The notes: generated by a model from the letters alone, not told the origin. A DNA stretch of 64,000 bases from an uncultured Clostridia bacterium (GCA_945876745.1 CAMCPL010000002.1:124001-188000); one strand, 5' to 3'; counted from the first letter of the stretch, positions 17,981 to 27,017 are shown. Program-made: numbers and translations.

Positions 17981-19352
17981 ATTTTATAGCATTTCGTGCA
18001 ATTTCAACCTGCTTTAGCACATTTTCGCTGCACGGAGAGCCGACGACCTTTCTGTCGTTTACGCATTTGTCAAGGTTGATAGCCTCGTATACGCCATCGT
18101 CGAATAAATCGCAAATTGCCTTGTATTCGCCAATAGGCAATGTTTCGAGCGTCAGTCCCTTGTCAATGCAAAGTGCAACAAGCTCGCCTGTGCATTTGTA
18201 GGCGTCCCTAAACGCAAGTCCCTTGCCGACGAGATAATCGGCGCAGTCGGTAGCATTTATGAAGCCCTTTGCCGCCGCAAGGCGCATATTGTCCTTTAAT
18301 ACGGTCATTGTATCAATCATCGGTGTGAACGCCGTAAGGCACATTTTAACCGTGTCTACTGCGTCGAATATCGCTTCCTTGTCCTCTTGCATATCCTTGT
18401 TGTATGCGAGCGCAATACCTTTCATAACCGTCAAAAGAGTCGTCAAATCGCCGAATACACGACCGCTTTTTCCTCTTACAAGCTCCGCAATGTCGGGGTT
18501 TTTCTTTTGCGGCATAATTGATGAGCCGGTAGAAAATGCGTCGTCAAGCTCAACAAACTTGAATTCCCAGCTGCACCACATTATAATCTCCTCGCTGAAA
18601 CGGGAGAGATGCACCATAATAAGCGATAACGCCGATGCAAGCTCAATGCAAAAATCCCTGTCCGATACGCCGTCAAGTGAATTTTGAGTAACACCGTCGA
18701 AGCCGAGCAAATCGGCAACCATCTCCCTGTCAAGCGGATATGTCGTTCCTGCCAATGCGCCGGAGCCGAGCGGACAGATGTTCATTCTTTTCTTAACGTC
18801 CCCCAGCCTGTCGATATCCCTCAAAATCATACTGCAATACGCCATAAGATGATGACCGAACGTAATCGGCTGCGCTCTTTGAAGATGTGTGTAGCCGGGC
18901 ATAATGGTTGAGCTGTGCTCCTGCGCCTTGTTGCATAGAACTTCAACAAGTCCTTTTAGTTGCTCACTTATTTCGTCAATCTCCCTGCGAAGCGTGAGAC
19001 GGATATCAAGCGCAACCTGGTCGTTTCTTGACCTTGCTGTGTGAAGTCGCTTGCCTGTCTGACCGAGCCTTGATGTCAGCTCACCCTCAATAAAGGTGTG
19101 AATGTCCTCTGCCGTCATATCAATCGAAAGCTCGCCGCTTTTGATTTCACCGAGAATTTTATCAAGCTCGTTTACGATTTTTTCGCTCTCGCTTTTTTCG
19201 ATAATTCCCGTTGCACCGAGCATTGTTGCGTGTGCTATTGAGCCTTTAATATCCTCCTCAAACATTCTGCTGTCGAAGCCTATTGAGGAGTTGAAATCAT
19301 TTGTTTCCTTTGCAAGCTCTTTTTTGAACCTGCCCTTCCATAGCTGTGCCAT
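17979..19352 (-). CDS. argH: argininosuccinate lyase
   Basis: A 457-aa enzyme of the fumarase/aspartase superfamily that splits argininosuccinate into arginine and fumarate, the last step of arginine synthesis. The signature loop GSSIMPQKKNPD carries the catalytic serine (the second Ser), and HTARSRNDQVA is the second conserved region. TAEDIHTFIEGEL is also typical. Length is normal. It lies 258 nt downstream of argG, a gap filled with palindromic repeats, and the two may be cotranscribed. No separate strong promoter was found. Confidence 0.97.
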   Translation of the reverse strand: MAQLWKGRFKKELAKETNDFNSSIGFDSRMFEEDIKGSIAHATMLGATGIIEKSESEKIVNELDKILGEIKSGELSIDMTAEDIHTFIEGELTSRLGQTGKRLHTARSRNDQVALDIRLTLRREIDEISEQLKGLVEVLCNKAQEHSSTIMPGYTHLQRAQPITFGHHLMAYCSMILRDIDRLGDVKKRMNICPLGSGALAGTTYPLDREMVADLLGFDGVTQNSLDGVSDRDFCIELASALSLIMVHLSRFSEEIIMWCSWEFKFVELDDAFSTGSSIMPQKKNPDIAELVRGKSGRVFGDLTTLLTVMKGIALAYNKDMQEDKEAIFDAVDTVKMCLTAFTPMIDTMTVLKDNMRLAAAKGFINATDCADYLVGKGLAFRDAYKCTGELVALCIDKGLTLETLPIGEYKAICDLFDDGVYEAINLDKCVNDRKVVGSPCSENVLKQVEIARNAIK

Positions 19353-19610
19353 AAATATAGCCTTTCATTATTTAATAAGGCTCCCCTTGTTTTCTCAAGA
19401 GGAGCTATTAGTTTTTCACTCTTCAATTTTCACTTTTCACTCGGCGTAAGCCGTTTTGCCTCCCTTGTTAAAGGGAGGGATTCATTACGGGTCGTTTCTT
19501 AAACAAACCGTAGGGGAGGGTCTCACCTGTCGGTTCGGTCGGAGCTTCTGCATAAATGCAGAGGTGTCCACTGGACACCCGCACCGTCCTCGACCTCCCG
19601 TTAATAATTT
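19353..19610. repeat. palindrome-rich intergenic repeat cluster (argG-argH gap)
   Basis: Contains GGCTCCCCTTG...AAGAGGAGC, CCTCCCTTGTTAAAGGGAGG (a 20-nt palindrome-like unit), a CTGCATAAATGCAG palindrome, and a perfect GGTGTCCA-C-TGGACACC palindrome (19563-19579). No coding sequence is evident. The units resemble the GGGAGC-type repeats at 21057-21191. Confidence 0.6.
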
Positions 19611-20843
19611 TTATTCCTCGTTTCTCTTTTGGTCAAGCAACGCCTTAACCTTTATCGACAAACCGAACAGATTAATAAATCCTGCCGCGTCAGCCTGATT
19701 GTAAGCGCCGCCGTCGTCGCCGAATGAAGCAACATTTTCGTCGTAAAGTGTATATGGTGAGGTGATGCCTGCGTTGATTACATTGCCTTTGTAGAGCTTT
19801 AATTTTACGTCGCCTGTAACCGTCTTTTGTGTTTCGTCAACGAAAGCCGAAAGAGCCTGACGAAGCGGTGTAAACCATAAGCCGTTGTATACAAGCTCGC
19901 CGAATTTTTGAGCTACGAGCTTTTTGTAGTGCTGTGTTTCCTTGTCGAGCGTGATAGTTTCGAGCATATCGTGAGCCTTGTAAAGGATTTCACCGCCCGG
20001 AGTTTCATATACGCCACGCGATTTCATTCCTACAAGACGGTTTTCAACGATGTCGAGAAGACCGATGCCGTTCTCGCCGCCGAGCTTGTTGAGTGTCTCA
20101 ACTATTTTAAGAGGAGACATTTCCTCTCCGTTGATTGCAGTAGGAACGCCCTGCTCAAAATGAATTGTGATGTAGGTTGGCTTGTCGGGTGCCTGTTCTG
20201 GCGATACTCCCATTTCAAGGAAGCCGTCCTTGTTGTACTGCGGCTCGTTTGCCGGATCCTCAAGGTCAAGCCCCTCGTGTGAAAGATGCCATACATTCTT
20301 GTCCTTTGAGTAGTTTGTCTCACGGTTTATTTTAAGCGGAATGTTGTGCGCCTCTGCGTATTCGATTTCCTGCTCACGCGAAACGATATCCCACTCACGC
20401 CACGGTGCAATGATTTCCATTTCGGGTGCAAACGCCTTTAATGTAAGCTCAAAACGTACCTGGTCGTTGCCTTTACCGGTACAGCCGTGACAAATTGCAT
20501 CTGCGCCCTCCTTCTTTGCAATTTCTGCAAGTCCCTTTGCAATGCACGGTCTTGCGTGTGATGTGCCGAGCAAATATTTTTCGTAATCTGCGCCCGCCTT
20601 TAAGCAGGGGAAGATGTAATCGGCAACATATTCCTCTTTGAGGTCAAGAACGTAGAGCTTTGATGCGCCTGTTGCAAGAGCCTTTTCTTCAAGTCCGTCA
20701 AGCTCCGTGCCCTGTCCTACATCACCGCTTACCGCAATAACCTCGCAGTTGTTGTAGTTTTCCTTGAGCCACGGAATGATGATTGATGTATCAAGTCCGC
20801 CGCTGTATGCAAGCACAACCTTTTTAATATCCTTCTTGTCCAT
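19611..20843 (-). CDS. argG: argininosuccinate synthase
   Basis: A 410-aa enzyme that joins citrulline and aspartate with ATP to give argininosuccinate. The N-terminal ATP pyrophosphatase loop is [30 protein letters not shown], the citrulline/aspartate-binding region, and the W-R-EW segment APWREWD follow. Length and order are normal. It is preceded by a promoter at 20883-20910 and by candidate ArgR palindromes at 20925-21006. It is the upstream gene of the argG-argH pair. Confidence 0.97.
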   Translation of the reverse strand: MDKKDIKKVVLAYSGGLDTSIIIPWLKENYNNCEVIAVSGDVGQGTELDGLEEKALATGASKLYVLDLKEEYVADYIFPCLKAGADYEKYLLGTSHARPCIAKGLAEIAKKEGADAICHGCTGKGNDQVRFELTLKAFAPEMEIIAPWREWDIVSREQEIEYAEAHNIPLKINRETNYSKDKNVWHLSHEGLDLEDPANEPQYNKDGFLEMGVSPEQAPDKPTYITIHFEQGVPTAINGEEMSPLKIVETLNKLGGENGIGLLDIVENRLVGMKSRGVYETPGGEILYKAHDMLETITLDKETQHYKKLVAQKFGELVYNGLWFTPLRQALSAFVDETQKTVTGDVKLKLYKGNVINAGITSPYTLYDENVASFGDDGGAYNQADAAGFINLFGLSIKVKALLDQKRNEE

Positions 20844-20882
20844 AATAAGAACTCCTTTTCGCTTAATTTCGTAACTGTTCCT

Positions 20883-20910
20883 ATTATATCATCATAATTT
20901 GTAATTGCAA
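20883..20910 (-). promoter_or_regulatory. promoter for argG
   Basis: Minus strand: TTGCAA, 16-nt spacer, TATAAT, with the -10 box about 40 nt upstream of the argG ATG. Confidence 0.75.
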
Positions 20911-20924
20911 CCCCTTTTTGTAAA

Positions 20925-21006
20925 TTTATACATAAAATTCAAATATTTCTTAAAAATATAGCCTTATTATGTATACATTACCAATAATTAATGTATATTT
21001 ATACAT
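20925..21006 (-). promoter_or_regulatory. candidate ArgR operator cluster upstream of argG
   Basis: Three copies of the half-site TATACAT: TTTATACAT at 20925, the palindrome ATGTATACAT at 20969-20978, and ATGTATA-TT-TATACAT at 20991-21006. AT-rich palindromes of about this length upstream of arginine genes are typical ARG boxes. Assignment is by position and shape only. Confidence 0.45.
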
Positions 21007-21056
21007 AATAATACCTCTGTCATACATCACCTTATACAAACTTAATCATCTTTTAT

Positions 21057-21191
21057 CCCCTCAGTCGCTAATGCGACAGCTCCCCTTGATTCTCAAATCA
21101 AAGGGAGCCTTATTTTTCAAGACGAAACGCCGTTTACCGAACAAAGGCTCCCTTGTTAAAGGGAGCTGTCGCATTAGCGACTGAGGGATTC
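21057..21191. repeat. 135-bp inverted-repeat (MITE-like) intergenic element
   Basis: A 29-bp left arm (21059-21087) and right arm (21158-21186) are reverse complements with one mismatch, both built around AGCTGTCGCATTAGCGACTG. The left arm runs into an inner hairpin CTCCCCTTGATT...AATCAAAGGGAG. No reading frame is present. Similar GGGAGCTGTCGC repeats occur in many gut Clostridia, from general knowledge. Confidence 0.8.
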
Positions 21192-21535
21192 AATTGACGG
21201 ACGATTAATAATCGTCCCTACGGCAGTTTGAATATTTAATAAGTCGTTTCTTTTTTGCGACTTCTCGTAGCGACGAGCATTGCTCGTCATAAAATTCAAC
21301 CAATATCAAACCGATATAATATGTAATTAATTTATAATAAATTTATATAAGATTAATACATTCTTTATCCTATTTTAATAATCAATTTATAAATAAAACA
21401 ACAGTTTTTTGCTTCAAATTCGTAAAAATGACCGATTTTTGTACAATAATTAAAATCTGTAACACACCCAAATATTAACAATTTATTAATTTTCAAAAAT
21501 TAGTTACAATTTGGAAAAAATGTTATGTAAAAGTA
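21192..21535. other. AT-rich non-coding stretch with two palindromes
   Basis: Holds GGACGATT-AAT-AATCGTCC (21199-21217) and GACGAGCA-T-TGCTCGTC (21272-21288), then about 240 bases of AT-rich sequence with no gene before the promoter of giant gene B. I see nothing coding here. Confidence 0.7.
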
Positions 21536-21564
21536 TTGAACTTTTATTAAAGATATGATATTAT
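21536..21564 (+). promoter_or_regulatory. promoter for giant secreted protein B
   Basis: TTGAAC, 17-nt spacer ending in TGA, then TATTAT (extended -10). The geometry is the same as for giant gene A. The leader is about 150 nt. Confidence 0.75.
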
Positions 21565-21570
21565 CGATTT

Positions 21571-21720
21571 GTATATTAAGGGGTATACTATGTCCAAATT
21601 GGTGCCAAAGAAAGACGGTGCCGCGTATTCAGCTTCGGGCTGTTGGTCAGATACGAAAAACTGAAATTTGGGTTGTAAATCCCTGTTGCAAATTTTATTC
21701 CGAAAGGGGAATGCTTTATT
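21571..21720 (+). ncRNA. structured leader RNA of giant gene B (unidentified)
   Basis: The leader contains a long-range stem CCAAATT (21594-21600) with AATTTGG (21665-21671). This encloses a CGTAT/ATACG stem (21624-21628 and 21651-21655) capped by CAGC-TTCGG-GCTG (21630-21642). A further hairpin, ATTCC/GGAAT (21697-21712), contains the AAAGGGG ribosome-binding site in its loop and 3' arm. The layout suggests a regulatory RNA that could hide the ribosome-binding site. No known riboswitch consensus was recognised, and giant gene A has no such leader. Confidence 0.45.
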
Positions 21721-24700
21721 ATGAAACGCTCATTGAAGCGCACTTTAAGTGTGCTCTTGGCTGTAGTTATGGTAATCAGCGCATTGCCGTTTACAGCTAT
21801 TTCGGCTTTCGCAGAGGAGGATATGTCCACTGAATTGCAGACGGCCATTTCCGACTATGAGGAAGTTATGACAAGAATGACCACTGACAATAAAGTCTAC
21901 AAAAATCTTACTGCCGCTTACGATAGCTACGTAAAGGCAAACAGATATGTAGATGCATATAAATATGGTAAGAAAGATATTACTGCGTCGGAATTTTCGG
22001 CTATGACAACCGAGCTTCGCAATAATACTGCCGCTATGACCGAATGGACTGCCCAAAAGGGTGAATATAAGCAGGGCTTTTCTTCGGGTGATACAGTTCC
22101 GGATGTAACTGCAAACAACAGTATCAATATTCTTTATACAACTCAGACATCCAACTCTGTAGGTACAAGTGAAGGCGGAAATGTTAGAAGAATTATGTAT
22201 TATTCATCTGCCGTACTTCTTTACGACGGTATAACAAAGCCCCGTATGCCTGTTATGATGTCTGCTCAGGTAACAGCAAATAAGACAAGATATCTTTATG
22301 CAGCTTATCCTGTTGCTTCTGATGTAACCGACCCACGTACAATGCAGGCTGCCGTAGACCACTCGGATATTATTCTTATCGGCGGTTGGAGAGGTTGGGA
22401 CGGCACCAACAGAGGTGAAACTCTTGACTGGGGCTGGAACTATCAGCTTGCAGGTAGCCCGACTGCTTATACGGCAGGTGCCGGCTTTGCAGGTCTTGAC
22501 GATACCGGTACAAACGGTGTTCAGTCAACGAGCACTCGTTCAGCTGCGCTTCCTACCGGTATTCTTTCAAGTGCAAAAAAGCTTGTAATGTTCTCGAATG
22601 CGCTTCAGCTTACAGACAGCTTTGCGTTTAACGAGGGCGAATACTACCGTGATATATCAACAAACTGGTATGTATCGACCTCTGCTGATCCTAACTCTGG
22701 TCAGGACGCAGGTATTATCGACCCTACCGCAACAATTACAGTTCTTAACTATAAGGTGCTCATCGACGCTCTTACAGGTACGAAGAAGGCTATCTTTGCT
22801 GACTTCAAGAACTATAAGCAGGGCGGCTTGAAGGCTCTTTGCTCGGCATTCGATACTGCAACAAGCGTTGATATTTCCGATACAACAACCGATAACGTAT
22901 CTGTTAAGGCTCAGCTTATTCAGCTCGCCGTAAACGGTATCAATAATTCAACCAGTCCCACAAAGGATGCAACAGGCTATGCTGCGCTTCGTAAAGCACT
23001 CGACGATACCGCAAAGGTTTACGGCGCAGGTAACACAAATAACGCAAACTACACAGCAGAGACTTGGGGTCCGTTTGAGACTGCCGTTCTCGCTGCACAA
23101 AGCCGTATGGCAAATCTGTATTCAAACGCATACAGCACGTCCGACGCAGATTTGGCACAAGCAGAGGCAACAACTCTTACAAACGCTTTCAATGCGTTGG
23201 TTCTCAACAAGGTACCTGTTGATACAACAAGCCTCGACGTTATTATGTACAACGCTCACGTTATTGCAAAGAATTCAAACTTCTTTACTGCCGAGTCAAT
23301 GGCTGCTTCAAATATCGTAGAGCTTACCCGTCAGGCAAAGATTGCAATTTGGCAGGAGGAGGAAAACTATCCTCTCGAAGCGCAGAAGATTGCAGACTCT
23401 GAGGAATCACGCAGAATCGTTGCTTCCTATGTAGAATCACTCAGTGCCGCAATCAGACTTTGCGTGCTTGACTACGATGCAAATATTGCTCAAATCGGCT
23501 ACTCGCTTACAGGCGCAGTTGCAAAGGGACAGTCCTATGAAGCAACCAAGGACGACTACGGCAACTATGCTATCCTCGACGAGGCTGTTAAGCAGGGTGT
23601 TGCATTTATGGCAAAAGATAACTCCATTGACCCTGAGGTTGCAGAAAACGCACTCAACGTTATCACAGCTTATGCAAACGCAACAAACAACATCATCAAG
23701 GCAGTCAACGGCTTGAAGCCTTCATTTGCAAAGATTTCAAACGGTACAATCGCTAACGAGGGCTATACAGCAACTACAAAGATTGACTCTGCAAGAGCTT
23801 CGGGTGTATGGACGCTTACTTGGAACCGTTCCGACCAAGTTATCTTCTTCAAGACGGTTCGTGAGCAAAGCGTATTCGAGCTTCCTGTATCAAATATGTC
23901 TTTCTACAATGACTGTAAGTATGACGCAATGCTCGACTCAATCAACCTTAACTCCGCAACAGACGTTGCAACAGGTGAGCTTACTGCCGATGTAAACTAT
24001 TTAAGCAGTAATGTATCGCTTAACGCATATGGCGGAATTGCTTCGTATCCGGGTAAAACGGCTATCACAAGCGGTAACCTTGAGCTCAAGCTTGCCGGCA
24101 TTAAGGTAGCTTCATCGAGCGGTTCATCAATCGCAAAGGATATGGCAGGTAATGATATTACCGATATCAATACCGACCTTACCTCGCTTCTTGAGACAAC
24201 AGAGGGTACTTCTCCGATTTCCGGCGGTATTCTTGCAAAGAAGGGTACAACCGAATTTGCCTGCAAGACAACCATTACCGCTCCTCAGGTAACAGGTTCA
24301 ATCAGTGAAGAATCTATTCCGTCTGCAAAGTCCTGTGTATTTGATATTTCTCAAAGTGCTTTGACAATGGGTATGTTCTATTATTGGAAGAGAATGCCTA
24401 CCGGCGCACTTCCTTGTTATGCAGGTTGGTCTTATGATACTGCAAAGTATTCCGAGACAGTATATGTAGTTGATATTTCAACTCTTCTTGCTCTTATCAA
24501 GGAGTGCGAGGCACTTACAGATAATTCCGCTGATTATTCAACAAGCTCATGGAACAACTTCATCGGTGCGCTTTCGGGTGCAAAGGCTGAAATGGACTAT
24601 GCAGGTATGACATACAGCGAAATCGTCGGCGAGTGCGACACAAGATACAACGCTCTTTGGAACGCAAGACAGGCTCTTGTTGCTCCTGCTTCAAACAAGG

Positions 24701-26676
24701 CATTGTCGGAAGCTCTTACAGCAGCAAAGGACGCTTACAACAACGACGAAAGCAAGGTTAAGCCGTCCACCTGGAATGCCTTCAAGGTTGCTTACCAAAA
24801 TGCTCAATCTGCATACCTCGGTAAGTACAACGATACAAATATCCGCAACTACGACAAGACAGACGCAACCGTTATTGCAGAAATCAACGAGCTTGTAACT
24901 GCTCTTAACACTGCAAAGAACAATCTTGTCTATAAGATTGACTTCACTGCTGATGAATTCAACGTTGACGGTGCTGTAGCTTCGCTTATTGCTTCCATTG
25001 CAAACGAGACATACACCGCAACATCTGTTCAGGCTGTTGCAAAGGCTATTTCAACATTGACCTACTACAATATGTCTGCTATCGAAAGAGCAACTCACTA
25101 TATGGACGAGGCTGACGTTGTAGCTGCTGTTAAGGCAGAGGTTATTGAAATTGGTCAGCTTGCTTCACAGCTTGTTGAAGGAACAGTTGACACTGAGGCA
25201 CTTAAGGATGCAAAGGCAGAGGGCAAGTCAAAGCTTTCCGACCCTGACGCATATGACCAAAACGAAATCGCAGAAAAGCTTGCAGCTTTAACCGAATTTG
25301 TTGATGTAAATGTAGCGGGCACAATTATAAGCGCATATAAGTACAATACTCAAGAAGAGCTCGACGCAGACGTAACCGCTGCTTTGTCGAACATCTCGAT
25401 TCAAAAGTATGCAGTATATGTTGACGGCGTTGAAGAGCGCGTATGCGACTACGGTACTCAAATTACCGTTAAGTCCCCGACAGGCGCACAGGTTGACTGG
25501 TACTATGCTTCGGCTTCTACAACTTCAACAACCGCAAACAAGTATTTCACAACCTGCGACGAGGTAACCTTTATCGTTAAGGGCGAAACTCACCTTGAAA
25601 CAAAGAAGGCAAGCGACACCGAAACCGTAAAGGTAACTTATGTAAACAGCATTAATATGAAGAATGTTGACGTACAGTATGTTGCACCGGGCACAGAAAT
25701 AACTCTCTCTGTTGCAAATGCACCGAGCGTAGTATTCTACACCTGCAACGGCATACAGATTAACGGCGCTTCATACAATGACGGCGACACATATGTAGTT
25801 AACGAGAACGTTATCGTTCTTTACACCTACAACCGTACCGTAACACAGTCATACAGCGTTTATGTTGCTGATATCGCATACAGATATCCTGCAGGTAACG
25901 TATTAATCAACGACCTTGCTTACAACGACGAGGTATCGTTCATCGGTGATAAGTACGGTAATGACGATATGGTATACTCCGTAAACGGTGTTGAAACTGT
26001 TGATGCTGGTAACGGAAGATACGGTAATGACAGTGTTTACGCATGGGTAGAGGTTAACGCTCCCGATGTACAGGCATGGCGTGACGCCGCCGCAGATGAA
26101 GAAAACGGAATTATTAATACAAACAGTGAATTCTCGGAAATGGCTTACAGTACTAACGGTAAGGTAGTTGCTTACGGCCCTGACTATACATTCAGAGTAT
26201 ATAAGGATACAACCTTGTTTGCTCTTGATGAAGCTGCATACAAGGATGCAGTTGCAAAGGGTATTGTTACCGAGCCGGGCGACGACAACGGCGCAAAGGT
26301 TGACACGAGTGATGAGCTTGTTATTACGGAAGGCGTTAAGTTTGCCATTATTTCTAACTTCACGGTTCCTGAAAACTGCAAAATGGTAGAAACAGGTATT
26401 CTCTTCGCTGCTAACAAGAACAGCTCCGACATTCCTACAGTAGACCTTACTCTCGGCAATGCCGGCACAAACGGTATCCTCAGAGTTAAGTCAACTGCTC
26501 ATACACCGGGTAATCAGTATGTTATCTCCATTAACACTCCGAAAATCGCAGGCAATAAGGTCGGCGAAGTAGGAATGAAGTGGGTAGCATATATGACCTA
26601 CACCGACAAGGACGGAAATATGATTACCGTATACTCCGATCCTACATCTCCGACAAACACAACTGATACATTCTAA
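21721..26676 (+). CDS. giant secreted modular repeat protein B (1651 aa)
   Basis: A paralogue of giant protein A, without the two N-terminal beta-sandwich modules. The signal peptide covers residues 1-31 (cleavage after SAFA). A helical region follows at about 36-110 (YEEVMTRM...YDSYVKANRYVDAYKYG), then a beta-rich domain with LLYDGITKPRMPV-type text. FIVAR-like helical modules occur near residues 425-505 and 930-1080 (TWGPFETAVLAA, TWNAFKVAYQNAQ). The beta domain is at about 675-925, and the YGTQITVKSP domain lies near 1235. The C-terminal region from residue 1404 aligns with protein A without any indel (constant offset of 410 residues) and ends TDTF. No cell-wall sorting signal or terminal membrane helix is seen, so it is probably secreted or non-covalently surface-bound. 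A 45-aa peptide gene follows after 12 nt. Confidence 0.85.
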   Translation: MKRSLKRTLSVLLAVVMVISALPFTAISAFAEEDMSTELQTAISDYEEVMTRMTTDNKVYKNLTAAYDSYVKANRYVDAYKYGKKDITASEFSAMTTELRNNTAAMTEWTAQKGEYKQGFSSGDTVPDVTANNSINILYTTQTSNSVGTSEGGNVRRIMYYSSAVLLYDGITKPRMPVMMSAQVTANKTRYLYAAYPVASDVTDPRTMQAAVDHSDIILIGGWRGWDGTNRGETLDWGWNYQLAGSPTAYTAGAGFAGLDDTGTNGVQSTSTRSAALPTGILSSAKKLVMFSNALQLTDSFAFNEGEYYRDISTNWYVSTSADPNSGQDAGIIDPTATITVLNYKVLIDALTGTKKAIFADFKNYKQGGLKALCSAFDTATSVDISDTTTDNVSVKAQLIQLAVNGINNSTSPTKDATGYAALRKALDDTAKVYGAGNTNNANYTAETWGPFETAVLAAQSRMANLYSNAYSTSDADLAQAEATTLTNAFNALVLNKVPVDTTSLDVIMYNAHVIAKNSNFFTAESMAASNIVELTRQAKIAIWQEEENYPLEAQKIADSEESRRIVASYVESLSAAIRLCVLDYDANIAQIGYSLTGAVAKGQSYEATKDDYGNYAILDEAVKQGVAFMAKDNSIDPEVAENALNVITAYANATNNIIKAVNGLKPSFAKISNGTIANEGYTATTKIDSARASGVWTLTWNRSDQVIFFKTVREQSVFELPVSNMSFYNDCKYDAMLDSINLNSATDVATGELTADVNYLSSNVSLNAYGGIASYPGKTAITSGNLELKLAGIKVASSSGSSIAKDMAGNDITDINTDLTSLLETTEGTSPISGGILAKKGTTEFACKTTITAPQVTGSISEESIPSAKSCVFDISQSALTMGMFYYWKRMPTGALPCYAGWSYDTAKYSETVYVVDISTLLALIKECEALTDNSADYSTSSWNNFIGALSGAKAEMDYAGMTYSEIVGECDTRYNALWNARQALVAPASNKALSEALTAAKDAYNNDESKVKPSTWNAFKVAYQNAQSAYLGKYNDTNIRNYDKTDATVIAEINELVTALNTAKNNLVYKIDFTADEFNVDGAVASLIASIANETYTATSVQAVAKAISTLTYYNMSAIERATHYMDEADVVAAVKAEVIEIGQLASQLVEGTVDTEALKDAKAEGKSKLSDPDAYDQNEIAEKLAALTEFVDVNVAGTIISAYKYNTQEELDADVTAALSNISIQKYAVYVDGVEERVCDYGTQITVKSPTGAQVDWYYASASTTSTTANKYFTTCDEVTFIVKGETHLETKKASDTETVKVTYVNSINMKNVDVQYVAPGTEITLSVANAPSVVFYTCNGIQINGASYNDGDTYVVNENVIVLYTYNRTVTQSYSVYVADIAYRYPAGNVLINDLAYNDEVSFIGDKYGNDDMVYSVNGVETVDAGNGRYGNDSVYAWVEVNAPDVQAWRDAAADEENGIINTNSEFSEMAYSTNGKVVAYGPDYTFRVYKDTTLFALDEAAYKDAVAKGIVTEPGDDNGAKVDTSDELVITEGVKFAIISNFTVPENCKMVETGILFAANKNSSDIPTVDLTLGNAGTNGILRVKSTAHTPGNQYVISINTPKIAGNKVGEVGMKWVAYMTYTDKDGNMITVYSDPTSPTNTTDTF
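25930..26296 (+). repeat. copy 2 of 367-bp perfect duplicated segment
   Basis: Identical to 16985-17351 (codons about 1404-1526 of giant gene B). The distance between the copies is 8945 bp, the same as the distance between the two peptide genes. Confidence 0.92.
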
Positions 26677-26688
26677 GGAGGGAACAAA

Positions 26689-26826
26689 ATGAGAAAACTA
26701 TATACTCATCCTGAATTAGAAATCAGGAAGTACACAATGCTTGCAAACTCGGTTACTACATCAGATCCGGCAGTAAATCCGGATAACGACCTTAATAAGG
26801 ACGATAATGTAGACTACTTCGAGTAA
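26689..26826 (+). CDS. 45-aa acidic peptide paired with giant protein B
   Basis: A 45-aa peptide with an AAGGAGGG ribosome-binding site, starting 12 nt after the stop of giant gene B. It differs from the peptide at 17744-17881 only at residues 2, 6, 7 and 19 (K/R, S/T, Q/H, S/A), while the DNA carries many silent differences, so the protein sequence is under selection. PELEIRKYTML and the acidic Asp/Asn-rich tail ending DYFE are unchanged. No signal peptide, membrane helix or cysteine is present. Function unknown; see the paired entry. Confidence 0.85.
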   Translation: MRKLYTHPELEIRKYTMLANSVTTSDPAVNPDNDLNKDDNVDYFE

Positions 26827-26841
26827 GCACAAATAACGATT

Positions 26842-26864
26842 ACGCCTCGGCTTCGCCGGGGCGT
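26842..26864 (+). terminator. GC-rich hairpin after peptide B
   Basis: A 10-bp stem (ACGCCTCGGC / GCCGGGGCGT with one G-T pair) around a TTC loop, without a U-tract. An almost identical hairpin with a U-tract is at 27139-27168. Confidence 0.65.
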
Positions 26865-26975
26865 TAGACTGTCGATAAAGTGGGCTGAACCACACATATT
26901 ATAAAAACATAACCGATTTCTGCCTCCTTTGTGTAAAAGGAGGTGGCAGCACTTATGTGCTGACGGAAGGATTGG

Positions 26976-27017
26976 AAAAATGGCTTGGACATCGAATCCA
27001 AGCCATTTTTGTGTTTT
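26976..27017 (+). terminator. strong intrinsic terminator
   Basis: A perfect 13-bp stem (AAAAATGGCTTGG / CCAAGCCATTTTT, 26976-26988 and 26998-27010) followed by GTGTTTTT. It probably terminates read-through from the giant gene B unit. Confidence 0.85.

Noticed and set aside
19353-21191. CRISPR array from the repeated palindromic units
   Set aside because: Units differ in sequence and spacing, there are no regular spacers and no cas genes.
21057-21191. Insertion sequence
   Set aside because: No transposase frame between the inverted arms, which are only about 70 bp apart.
21571-21720. Cyclic-di-GMP (GEMM-I), FMN or cobalamin riboswitch before giant gene B
   Set aside because: Fold elements are present, but none of the conserved core sequences of those classes could be found.
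11546-26676. LPXTG sorting signal or dockerin at the C-terminus of the giant proteins
   Set aside because: Both end in TDEF or TDTF with no LPXTG, hydrophobic tail or duplicated dockerin calcium loops.
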